Assembly (NCBI GenBank): GCA_031308135.1
Contig: JAHLJT010009419.1
Coordinates: forward strand, 33,776,540-33,840,539
Length of the DNA: 64,000 bases
DNA from: Acheta domesticus
Taxonomy: Eukaryota; Arthropoda; Insecta; Orthoptera; Gryllidae
Direction of reading: 5' to 3'
Of the stretch, positions 12,171-24,700 are shown in pieces; position 1 is the first letter of the stretch; the number at the start of each line of letters is the position of its first letter. The notes beneath the pieces are model-generated. The model had not been told where the DNA came from. It saw only the letters and a list, made by a program, of their open reading frames with translations, and searched no databases. The position numbers and the translations under genes are program-made.

Positions 12171-15100
12171 CACACACAGTACACGTATTCACTCTGCCCG
12201 TTGCTATTTTCCAGGGACCGTCCAGCCACATTCACGATGACGACCGTGCCCGAGACGTCGCTGAAGGGCTCCGACTTCAACCCCGGGCGGCCGACCGTCT
12301 TCGTGGTGCATGGCTTCCTGGAGCAAGCGGAGAAGCGCTGGATGGAGGAGATGAAGGACGCGCTGCTCAAGCGAGTAAGGATTCCAATTTGAAATCCTTG
12401 TTTCTCAAGAAGAGATGCTCCTTTCAATGTTCGATTTCAATTGCTTTTTTTATCGATTGCTGCCGAAAATATGAATTTGCACATAATAATTTCCTGTACA
12501 TAATCATTTTCTCGCACTAACGACTCTCGCTGCAATTTAAATTGACCAAGAATGAATAACCAAAATCCAGCAGACTTTTTGAAAGACAATTTTGTACGCG
12601 TTTCATATGTGCAGGCGGACGTGAACGTGATCCTGACTGACTGGGCGAGGGGCAGCTTTGAGCTACTCAACTACCTGCAGGCGGCGTCCAACACTCGCAT
12701 CGTCGGCGCGCAAATCGCCAGGTACGCGGGAATAAAAATGCACTGGGGCGTAAGCTCCCTCCCCTATAATCTGCGCAAAATATAATTGAAGCATTGAGAC
12801 AATGTTAGATTTATCTGTAAGTAAGTCCACAGAAAAATAAATAGGAAGTAGATGGAAATGTTTTAATGCTGAGACAAAAAGTAATACGTTTCGATGATCA
12901 CAAGATTTTTTAGTTTCACAAGATTTAATATTTTCTCATTTGATAAATGCATATACTTTTATATAGTTAATATTTATAAATATTTTGTTCCACATATCTT
13001 TGGTGTACGTTCAGAAAGGCACAATGTAAAATTGACGAATGGCGAGAATTTTTTATTTAATTTTACTGGAAGTAAGTCCAGAAAGAAAGAAAGAAAAGGG
13101 TACCAGATCCATTCTGAGACTAAACATAATGCATTTCGGAGGGCTTTTGTCACAAGATTTAATAATTTCTGATTTGATAAATATATTTTCTTTCATTATT
13201 CTTAAGAACTTCATATAAATAAATATTTGATTCAGTGTTTGTTCGGAGTACGTTCAGGAAGTTTAAAATGTTCATGAATTTGCTTCAAACTTATTTCAAA
13301 TGAATCATGGAGTTAATACATTTAAATCTATAGACCTACATATAGAATGTTTTTGCTGAACAGAAAACATTTAAAATAATTTTCGAGGAAAACCTGGAAG
13401 AGATTTCTAGATTTACAGCGCTTTTAATTATCTCTGTTCAACTTTGCAAGGTAGCCACCGGAACCTCCCTTATCACAGTTATTGTGGAATTAAAGATAAA
13501 AGTGTTCAGTCATAGCGGAGCAATGACGAAGTTTCGCTAAACCATTAAACACGGCTCCTAGTGCATGTGACTACCACTACAGTCCAATACTAACTAGTAC
13601 TCAACGATGATCTACCTCTTGATAATCAATATAGCGCGGGAGAAATAAGATCAAAACTAAAGAATTTGAACAAATCAGAAACAAAAGTTTTTTGGAGTTT
13701 TGTTAATGATACGCAGTAATATTACAGCATCAAAAGGTAAACGAGTATTATGCAAAACATTTAAGTGTTACTTTGCGCTGAAAACTAGAAATCAACTAGG
13801 AAAACATGAATGTGATCATAAATATTTGTGTCAGTATAAACATAAACAAATATCGACTACAAATGTCAAAATGATCTCTATATTGTGATTGTAAATATTA
13901 CAAAAGACTGCAAAAGAGGTAGAAAATTTCTATTAACATTGAAAAACTAAAATATGAGAAAACTAATTTCTACAGATATTTTGTGTCGTTTACAATATTT
14001 ACTTATTTTTTCCTCCTGTATTTTTGACATTAGTTCACTTATTTTCCCGGTTCAGCAAAAAAATAGAACCAATCATTTAGCATCCATTATAAACTATATA
14101 GAAGTTAGAGCATTGAAAGAAGGTGTCTAGAAAATTTCATAATTTGTAATCATTGGTCATCAATTTACAGATTGCTTTATAGATCTGACGCAAGAACGAA
14201 CAAAGAACAACGATATCCTTCCGTAAATTACTTTTTTAGAAGTTTTTCTGTCATTGTTTTTAAATTGTGCCCCCGTGCGTCGGTTTACCCACAAGTCTCT
14301 GATGTCTAATCAGGTATCAGGTCATATACAGTTTTTACTGTTTTTTGATAAATAAATAAATAAATAAATAAATATTCACAATTGTTAAGGCTCTGAACCG
14401 CTTTTGAAAGAGCATTAACATAATATGCCCGTAATACCAAATGCTTACCGCAGCACATAACCTTGTCTGATAATGAAACACGCAGAACTCGGTTCCTCAA
14501 ATACAATGAGAACGTTCTCAGCAAATTGAAATGAAGAAAGCATTAAAATACTGCCGTATGCATTAAAATAAGCTTAGTTATCACCTGTCAGTCCTTATTA
14601 TTCAAGCTATTACATAGCGCAGAGCGTCCGAACGCAGCCCAGGCCGCCTTCCCGTGGCGACTGAAAGCAGCAAAGAGAATGCAGCAGCCGGCTCTCTGAC
14701 GTTCTATAACTCTCAATAGTTTTACAAGCGGTGACGGGTGACGAATTTCAGTGCCTCCGAGAGAAACTCTTTTACACCAATCATTTGTATCGTCTTTTCA
14801 CAAGGGTTTCCACATTTCAATGACGATCTTTGACTTTTCTTAGAGATCTTAGTTTCTTCTATGGAAGTCTAGTGACGTCCCAGCTTCTGCTTTGTGCCCT
14901 GTGACGAAATATTTACTGCCTCCTTTTAAGGCGTGATTGGCACCACTGTTTACCTATTTATGCGCGCTATTTCAAGAAAATTTAAAAAAAAACTACCTAC
15001 AACAATGCACGAGCTTTGATTTGTGTAATCCCAAGGAAGGTTTATTATCATGGACCAGAGGCTTGGCGCCAAATTTAAGGAATGTTAAAGCAAAGTGCGA

Positions 15101-15727
15101 CGGCTTACTGTACAATTATTGTACTTCCACTTATGGTCATTTTTGAGTTAAAATCATTTGGGAGCAGCTCTCGTTCATATCTACCTAGGGTACAAAGATT
15201 TTATATCGTATAAGAGCTATCTGCTTTTTTCCAAAAACAAACATTGTCCTTCTATATGTAACTGCAACTTAAACTTTCAAGCACAGTTTTCTCAAACCTA
15301 GGAATTATAAATATACAAAATGTGTGCACTAAGCCATCGATATTATTAACAACTATGAACGCGTGCTTGGGCGGCGGTTGCAGGTTGATCCATCAGCTGG
15401 AGTCGGACTTCGGCGTGCGCCCGGAGGACGTGCATATCATCGGCTTCAGCCTGGGCGGGCAGGTGGCGGCGTACGCGGGCAAGGCGGTGCGCGGCCTGGG
15501 CAAGATCACCGGTGAGCACACCACTCTCCCCAATCATCTATTGTCCTGCTTGACCTATTGACCCAAATGGCTCAAAAATGAATTATTATTGAGAATTTTA
15601 ATGTTAGATGAACATCTCTGGTATCATCTGGCACCGGATTTAAGTGCTTCAGAGCAACAATACTGACGTAATCGCAGTGCCTCTGAACGGGAGGCCCGCG
15701 CAATCTTTCCTTTCTCTTCCTCACCCC

Positions 15728-15779
<52 letters not shown>

Positions 15780-18700
15780 ACATGCCACACACGTCGGGAG
15801 ACCAATCAGGAGCGTGTTCCGGCTGAGGCGGTGTCCCGTTGGTGGGAGATACCTGGGGAGAAAAACCCCGCAAGTCGACGTGTATGTCGGTGCCGGACAT
15901 CGCTATCCAGCGGGGGAAATCAGTCATCACCAACAACGATAAAACATGCACTATACTTATGGGACTGCCGACAGGCTGTTGATACTCTCGGGAACAAGAA
16001 TGAATTATCAAGTGATGCTTCCAACCCTCTGTTGAACTCCACTGTCTTTCTACACTCTAGGGTACTTCAATCCTCGACTTCGCCCTCCGCTGCGTTTCGT
16101 GAGCCCATTGCCGCAGAGAACGTTCTCTATGGCTAGTGACTCGATAACCCGCACCTGCGCTTACACACTCACCGTGCTTGACATGAAAGTTTACCAGCTT
16201 CTTCAGCACCTTTCAAAGCCTCTACATACAAAAAATTTGTAACTTCTATGAAGGATTGCAAGTAGTGTTTTTGCGACAATTAGTATTGAGATCTTTCATG
16301 ACCTTACCGCTTGTGGAAGGGCGGAAATCGCTGGTCGCCGCCGATAATGGCGGCGCGGTGTGTGAGTAACGGCCGCAGAACCAGCGGCGAGCAGCGATTT
16401 CCGCCGTTCCACAGTTGGTAAGGCCATTAAAGATCTCAATACTAATTATCGCAAAAACACTACTTGCAATGCTTCATAGCACGTAAATATTGTATGTAAG
16501 AGTTTTGAAAGGGGCTGAACAAGCTGGTAAAATTTCATGTCAATACGAAAATCCAGCACGATGAGTGTTGCGTGTTAGAAGCGTAGGGGTTTGACGTTGG
16601 TCAGGTGGAGCTCATGTAGCGCCTAGGCACATTAGAGTGCGTATTCGGTCCGGCCCGCAGGCAATCACAGTCACATGACATTCGATACGGGAGAGGACCA
16701 GGACAGAACTGAGTATAAAAGTTGATACATGATTTGGATAGACCCCACCTTTCCAAAATACTAAAGCAAACGTCCAAGCCCAGGGAGGGATTCGAGCCCG
16801 CCATGAATTTGTTAGAAAAACATTCAATCTTACAAGATGAAAATCAACTTGCAAAATCAAAATTTCACTATTTTTAAAGCTAATATTCTGTTACAAGTGG
16901 ATAGATTGATTTTTAATGCCTCTTTTGAAACAAGTTGTTTTGGCAAAGATTTTTGTGACACTATTAAAATGCCATTTCATTAATGTTACATAATGGCTGC
17001 TGTTAACACCTCATGGTCACAGAAAACGTAACAAAACAAAACCGTAAACATGAAGAGCATTCTTTTCTTTCTGGTCCGTTATCCATAACGGGATTGATAC
17101 CTACCAAGTGTCGAAAGCTTGTTTTTCCTGGGCAATTAGGAATGACTATATTTTGCTTACCCTGCCGCAAGCTCAGGGTGATAAAAATGATTACACGATT
17201 CGGATATACATCCAAAGAGAAGAACAGTTACTTTCACACTCGCCTCGCAATTCAAATCGGCACAGGTACCTTATTCAACTATTATCATTATTATCAGCCT
17301 TGTTCAATCCGCTACGAAATGTTGACCACGTGTATTCGTCGCATGATGTCCGTTGTGACAGGTAAGGGCCGGAAAGCTCTCCCCACAACGAAGTCCCATT
17401 TCTGACTGGGGAAGATACACGAGAAGGGAATGGGAAGGTAAGAACGCGCGTTTTGTGACCATTTACAGGAAGTACTCGGTTCAGGCAGGTTCCACTAAAT
17501 CATTGATCTTAAACACAAAAAGCACATTTTTGTCTTCTGGCGAGATTCTAACCTGCATCTTGTCAATACGCTCAAACGTTGTAGATGCTGCTTCTGTTAC
17601 CTGTACATTATTTCTGAGAATAAATGTTACAAACATCTAATACAAGTGGGAGGGTAGAAGATTATAACCTTTTGTCTAAAAACAAGTAGACGGAAATCTG
17701 ATACAACAAAGGCAAACTCCATGCATTAGTATTTGTCAGGGTTCCGACTCAAAATAGATTTCGTGTATCTGCCAAACACCAATACAAGATGAGTTATCTA
17801 CCAATCTTGGACAAATGTCATATGTGTAACTTCGTAAAATGATATTCCACCACAAATTTTTGGCAAAAGTGATCATCTTTGTTCCTCCTGGATGTCTCAG
17901 AAATTCGTACCATTTATTCCAATTGGAATACGGATCTCTACAAGATGTCTTAAGACATCTTGTAGAGATCCGTATTTTTTCCTCTCGATCCAATCTTCAA
18001 ATCTGTGTTGTGTGGGTTGTGGGTGCAAACTTGTGACGCTGTCGGTGCTTGTGTGGCAGCGCTGGACCCCGCGCAGCCGGGCTTCGAGGGCCTGCCGGAC
18101 GCTGTGCACCTGACGCGCGACGACGCTCTGTTCGTGGAGGTGCTGCACACCAGCGGCCGCCCCTTCGTGCCCCTCGGCGGCTACGGCATGATCGCCCCGC
18201 ACGGTGAGTACCCCCTCCCCCTGCACACCGCTGCCACGTTAGAACACTTCATTACTGGTATTGGCCTCGTGGCAGCTCTTGGTCAGCGTGCTCGCTTTCC
18301 AGTACGCAGCCCCGGGTTTGATTCCCGGTCGAGACAAGACTATAGTGTGCATTTTCCTTGCAGTGTACCAGTATATGTTGCTGTGTGACGATGGGAAAAT
18401 TCACTTCTTAGGTTGAGAAGACCGGAATACGGCGTGGGGTGTCTACGTGCTAACCACACGTACCCTCTTAACTCATGGCCGCGACGCAGGAATGTCGCCG
18501 GTAGGCCTGAGCCCATTCACGGGACGTTGTGCCAAATATATACGTTACTCGTAATGAATTCTTAAATTTTATTATTATATCTTTTTTATATTTTATTCGT
18601 CTTTCAACCATCGTATTTATAGTTAAAATGTTGGGAAGGGTTTGTGGAACTTAAGAAAATGTGTGCAGATAATTTTCTCCCATACGTCATATACAGTTTT

Positions 18701-21700
18701 CACTGTTTTTTTAACCAAATAAACCAGGAAATCAAGGAATCGGGGAGGCATCATTACAAATCTCATTTCAAACATCCGAAGTAAAGATCTTAGAAGTTCA
18801 CTGCAAAACTAATTTTGTGATCCAAAAGCTTACAAGTGTACGTAGAACTATAATATGTGTAAGGACAACAGCAAGAAGTGTATGAATGACAAACGTGTGA
18901 GTTCACGCAAATGTTTTTGTTCTTCTACCTTAGGTAAATTGTAAAATAAAAATTTCTCATAAGGAATCTCTATGGGTCGTCGATTCCTACAATTTAAGGA
19001 GAAGTATATGTTATAGTGCGTATCGTAGCAATGGAGTCAATACGTACTCAGGGCACTTATAGGTTATTAAATATCATAGTGGCGAAAGTCCAAGCAAAGA
19101 GATTGTCGAGTTAAATCTACAAAAATGGCACCTAAATATGCCCTTTTCTTGTACTCGTATCAAAGTACGTTCTTACTTTCAGAACTTTGATAAGACTAGA
19201 TGTCACATATTATTAGTGTTTTTTTTTAACTTTGAAATGCTTTCTCTACTTCATGAATTTCGGACTTCTGCCACTACGATTCTTAGCTGGTAAATTGACG
19301 CGTTGTAAGTCGCTTCTGAGGCAATTTAATTGTGGTCATTTATAATATTTGGTCTAATTTTAAAGTATACATTCTATTATAACTTTTTAAGTATGGTTTC
19401 TATTGGTATTTGTTATTTACTTTATATGCCTTAATACTGCGCATTTAAACTTTTCCATGCATTGTTGTACACCAATCAATCGTGATCCTTTCATCTCAAG
19501 CAGTTATTTTAGTTTTGTGAGTGATGACTGGTTTAGCCTAGCGCGGTCCAGGTGCACATTCATTAAAGAAAATTGCGCTTTAATCTTTGTGCTTTACCCG
19601 TGCTTGACACCTGATAATTCATAAGGATGAACGGAGGTCGTTGTTCAGTCACAGACTTCCAATTTTGGAAAGGCCAATGCTGCATTGCTCTGCCATTATC
19701 AAAAAATTGAATGCACCATTCAGTTTCAATGTCACACTTCAGAAGTGTTTTTTGTCGAAGCAAGCAATTTTATTGCGACATAATAATTAATCTTAGGAGT
19801 CTTGCGATATCAAATTGTAAACTCATAACACTTAGTGAAAGACTGTTCGAAATGTGATTTTTCTTTCTTCAATTTCCAGTTATCTTGAACGTTCTTTTTT
19901 AAATTTCAGAACTGATATTGAGCAAACGTAGAACTTTATTTCTGCTAATGCAAAATGATAACCCAACTTTTGTTCTTTCTCATATGCAGATTATGGATGA
20001 AGTAACTAAACTAATGAATCTGAATTAATTTTCGTTGCAAATAGAGGGTAGTAAAAAAATTATATTCTGCTCCTGCGTGAATTTGAAGAATACCTAAAAA
20101 TTACTGCACTTCTTCCTAGGGAATTCTCACGCGCTACATTTTCATATTTTCTATATTTCATTCTCCACGCCGTTGGCAGTATTTTCTTCGATCCTTTAAG
20201 ATTTTTGTATATTTAACTTAATTTCTGTGTAATAATTTATATACAAGTTTTATTATAATGGCCAAAACTAGAATACAGTAAACTGCACTTATACATTTCT
20301 TGGGAAAGTTCACAACCAAGCTCCAAAAAGGCGAGTTTTGTACAATCAGAAACATTTCGAATACTTCATACTATGAATTTTTTCTTTTCTTCGAAAACTG
20401 AACATTGATTTACGTTGTCTTACATTGACACAGATTCAGTAACCTTATTTCCCCTTGTTTAATAGATAAAACGTTGTTGGAGGATATTTCGTGGCATTAA
20501 TACAAGTATGTTGCAGGTCATGTGGACTATTACATTAACAATGGCGCCTACCAACCCGGCTGCATTTTGCCTTTGACGCTCCCTAAACTCCCTCAAACCC
20601 TGGAGGATCTAGTCAATGTTCCCGTGGAAGGTAAGCTGCTCTTTCTTATTTATTTATATATTTTGTGATCTATGAAGGTAAATACGACTTGCAAATGTTT
20701 TATGTAATGAAATGCATCAATAGTTATTCACGCCAAATTAATAACTTATGTAAAAGTAACAGAGTTGTGGAATGCAAAACTGTTAGAAATCCAGAATTCA
20801 AATAGTCCTACTCTGTAGGTTACAATTTAACTACCAAAGTTTGGCCTTATTGTACTAGTAATAATTATAAAGGTCGTGCAAACAGTAGGCTACGTTTGTA
20901 CTTTATGTTTCTAGATATATTTTACATAATACTTTTCAAAATATGTAGTAAAATTTCTGTAACAAATTTCTTTACAACGAAAGTCTTCCTAAAGTTTGTT
21001 TTAGCTTACAATCCGTACATTCGTACACTCTCACTATTAAAAGTAACTAGTACTCGGTCGCTTGAGTTTCGTTATAAAGAGTTAACACTGCCTTTGAATT
21101 CGAAAAGAAACTTGACAAAATACTGATTGAACAATGCATACGCTTAACGATTTTTCAGTGGTCGAGACGGTTGTTGCGTGCGACCATGAGCGCGCCCACC
21201 AGGTGTACACTCAGGCGCTGCTGAGCAACTCGTGCATTTTCTGGGGCCACCCGGCAGGTGTCAGCGCCAGGGAAGTGGGGTAAGTGGGAGGCGCTGCTGC
21301 ACAGCACGTCTGTCGATGTTCCTATGAGATCCACTACCACGGATTCCGATGCTTACCAATGAAAACAGAAGTTCGGTCTGTTCTTTGATAAATATTCCCG
21401 CAGAAAGTCATTTTTCCTTCTTGTCTTAAACAGGTCTAGACAAGCGAGAATTGTATCCTTTCGTGTTTTCATTACATGTTTTTAGGCAGTAAATATTTGG
21501 GTTACACTGTCACTTATCAAGTTCTCGTCACCGTTGTATTTTATACCTCCTCCTCAACATACACACTTCGGGTGTGTGCTCATTTTAGGTGTGCAAGTCT
21601 TGGGTTTAAACGTGTGTGCAAGTCTTGGGTTAAACTTATCAACGAGTTTATTCGTTCGAATTAACTGCATCTCGTGCATAACGAAACAACTTTCCCATTC

Positions 21701-24700
21701 AGAGGTTTAACAAATAGGGTCCAGGCACACTGATGTTCAGGGTTACAATCATCGACATATTGTGATGAAAATCGATATCCAAAAGGTTTTATTGTAATAG
21801 TTTTGTCTGCTGCATGCACGTGCTTATCCGATGAATCTGGTATTTCGAATGGATATGAGCGCCTTTACATTAACTGGAAGTTCAAAAATTTCAAACATTC
21901 GTGTTACCCGCATCTCTCTTTGACTGTGCAATATCTTTTTGTGTGGCTCGCCCAATCTGACTTTTTTTATTTAACCGTGCCACTAAATTACTTTCTTTTG
22001 GGGCACTTTGTTACTGGTTACAGCATCAAAAGATGAGTTTGTTGTCAATAAGAACCTAATTACAAAGAGTTCATTTTTTAGTACAGGTATAAAATTTCTG
22101 CTTCATAAACAATATTAAACCTGCCTATATCTATGAAATTACCCCACTGACAATGAGGCAACCAAATAAAATTATGATGAGAAGAAAGCTACAATTGATT
22201 TTTCTTTCTTTTCGCATGGCTGTGCCTTCAATCATTACTTAAGGTTTAATTCACCCTATAACTGATAATCCTAAATACTTCGAAGTATTTAGGATTATTA
22301 GTTATAGGGTGAATCAATATAAATGTAATTATTCATCTTATTTAAGTCTGCGTTCAAAGAGTTAAATAATGACCTCTTAACAAATAATTTTAGTTTCAAA
22401 CATTTTAAACATTTATTTCACGCAAGCTTCTGACCAGAAGAAATGTATTCGTAAGAACTATCTACAACAGAGCTACTCAGGAGGGCGGCCCACTTGGGCG
22501 TATTTATTCTCAGCGTTTATCATTGGGCCATCGGTATGGCCCGCTGGTTGAGCCCGCCGGGAGTGGAGGGCTAGCGGCTCAGTTTAGTGAAAGGCGAGTG
22601 GCCCGCGGGCCACAGCAACGAACAACATCGAGCACTTTCATCTGAGCAGCTCTAATCTGCGGCTCGTTCTGCCCTTGTGTGTGAACCGTGCGGGTCAAGG
22701 GCTTTACTAGGTCGATTATTGTTGTTGACAGTCTTACATCAGAGCAGCCCTTATCTACGGTCCGCTCTGCCCTTCCGTGAGGACCTTGCGGAACTATAAT
22801 GCTAGGCCAATTATTGTTGTTGCAGGAAGCCGTGTTCAGACTCCACCTGCGTGAGACTCAGCTACGGTTCCTCACGCTCTCTACGCGCCGGCTCCTACAT
22901 CGTACCAACCTCCGCCTCGGCGCCCTTCTGCAGTAAGTAATCGCTTACACGGACACCGTGCAATTATGTATTTGACATTGTGGGTCGATTTTTGTCATTT
23001 TGCTAAAGGTGTCGCCTATACCTGGTTTAATTTAATTCGCACGCTTGGGTGTAAGAAAGACGTATGGCGAACGTGACTTACTCCTTTCACCGTAACTTAC
23101 AAACTCCGCCTGCCTGATCTTTTCTGCATTACACAGCTAAAAATAAGGACACCGTCCAATTATGTATTTGACATTGTGGGTCGATTTTTGTCATTTTGCT
23201 GAAGGTGTCGCCTATGCCTGGTTTAATTTAATTCCCACGCTTGGGTGTAAGAGAGACGTACGGCGAACGTGACTTATTCCTTTCACTGTAACTTACAAAC
23301 TCTGCCTGCCTGCTCTTTTCTGCATTACACAGCTAAAAATAAGGACACCGTCCAATTATGTATTTAACATTGTGGGTCGATTTTTGTCATTTTGCTAAAG
23401 GTGTCGCCTATACCTGGATTAATTTAATTCGCACGCTTGGGTGTAAGAGAGACGTATGTTGAACGTGACTTATTCCTTTCATCGTAACTTACAAACTCCG
23501 CCTGCCTGATCTCTTCTGCATTACACAGCTACAGGAACTTGGACGATATTGACTGAAAGCTACACTCTATAATTGTCCCTAACGGGAATCGAACCCGGGA
23601 TAGCACCACGGAAAGCTAGTACGTTGACGATGAGCCATCCTAGATGCCACTGTGCAATAAGCCTTGCTGCAAATGCAAAGACTAGAACGTCTTCTAAAAG
23701 CATGAATTAACTTTTTGCTGTTCTGTTCAAGGCTAGATGCGAGCAGTCTCATTATAAAAATGGTAATATATGTATGTAATTTTGATTATTACACGCATCA
23801 ATTCGTTGAATGACTTTTTCATTTATTGGGTTTCATAGCACATTCAAGAATGATCTAAAGCATTTTGAAATCCATACTTAATACGATTTGCCTGGATTAG
23901 AACTTAATTGGTACAATATAATCAAAATCTTCTCTGACTCATGCAAAACGGAAACAGACAGAAAGTGTTCCATGTTACACTTTTCTTTTCGCATCATATG
24001 CGTCTGGTGTATTACGATCTTGCTTTCAAATTTGAACTCTCATGGGGGCTTCCAACATTTCCCTTCCCGTCAAAAGATATTCATATCTTTTCAATTAATA
24101 TTTGTATAGAATGCAATGTCATGATACTATAACAGAAGAATTAAAACACTAAACTATGAACTTCGTGGTTCCTCCACACATGTGATCTGGCTTCCTATGA
24201 TTTACTTCGGCATCTCACTTATAAGGAAGCTTATGCTTCTGTTTTCATGAGAAGTGCCAAAAACCTTATTATTCTTGAGTTTCGCCTATTCTAAAGGAGG
24301 TGACAGTCCACTGTCCCCGCTCCCCACCCAATAACTACCAAGCTAATACGATATACAAGGCATACAAGGCTGCACAAAGTGGGAAATATAAGCTTTAAAC
24401 AAAACAACGATAGAAGTCCGCTTGTTCGAAAAGCGGTCATGAACAGAATCCAGAATATCTCGTGATGGTAAAAATAAGGCATCCACATAATAAACGTTTA
24501 ACATTTAGAAATAAATGATGTTAGTGTCGGATGTTTCGGAGATACCTGTTCACCCATTCCTGACATACTTCGGTTTATTGTTCCGACTGGCCTGATAGTG
24601 ACTGACGCAACCTGGCGGCCACAAGCAGCAGCTGCTAGTACCTGGTTTGGCCAATAGGTAGTAGCACCTCCCTTACTGAAAAATGGAATGTGATTTTAAA

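Noticed and set aside
11849..12427. 192-codon minus-strand frame
   Set aside because: It runs through the CA/TA microsatellite (Cys-Val and Ile-Tyr runs) and antisense to lipase exon 3.
22951..23532. CRISPR-like or CRISPR-derived array
   Set aside because: The 196-bp units are contiguous tandem copies with no spacers, in an insect intron.
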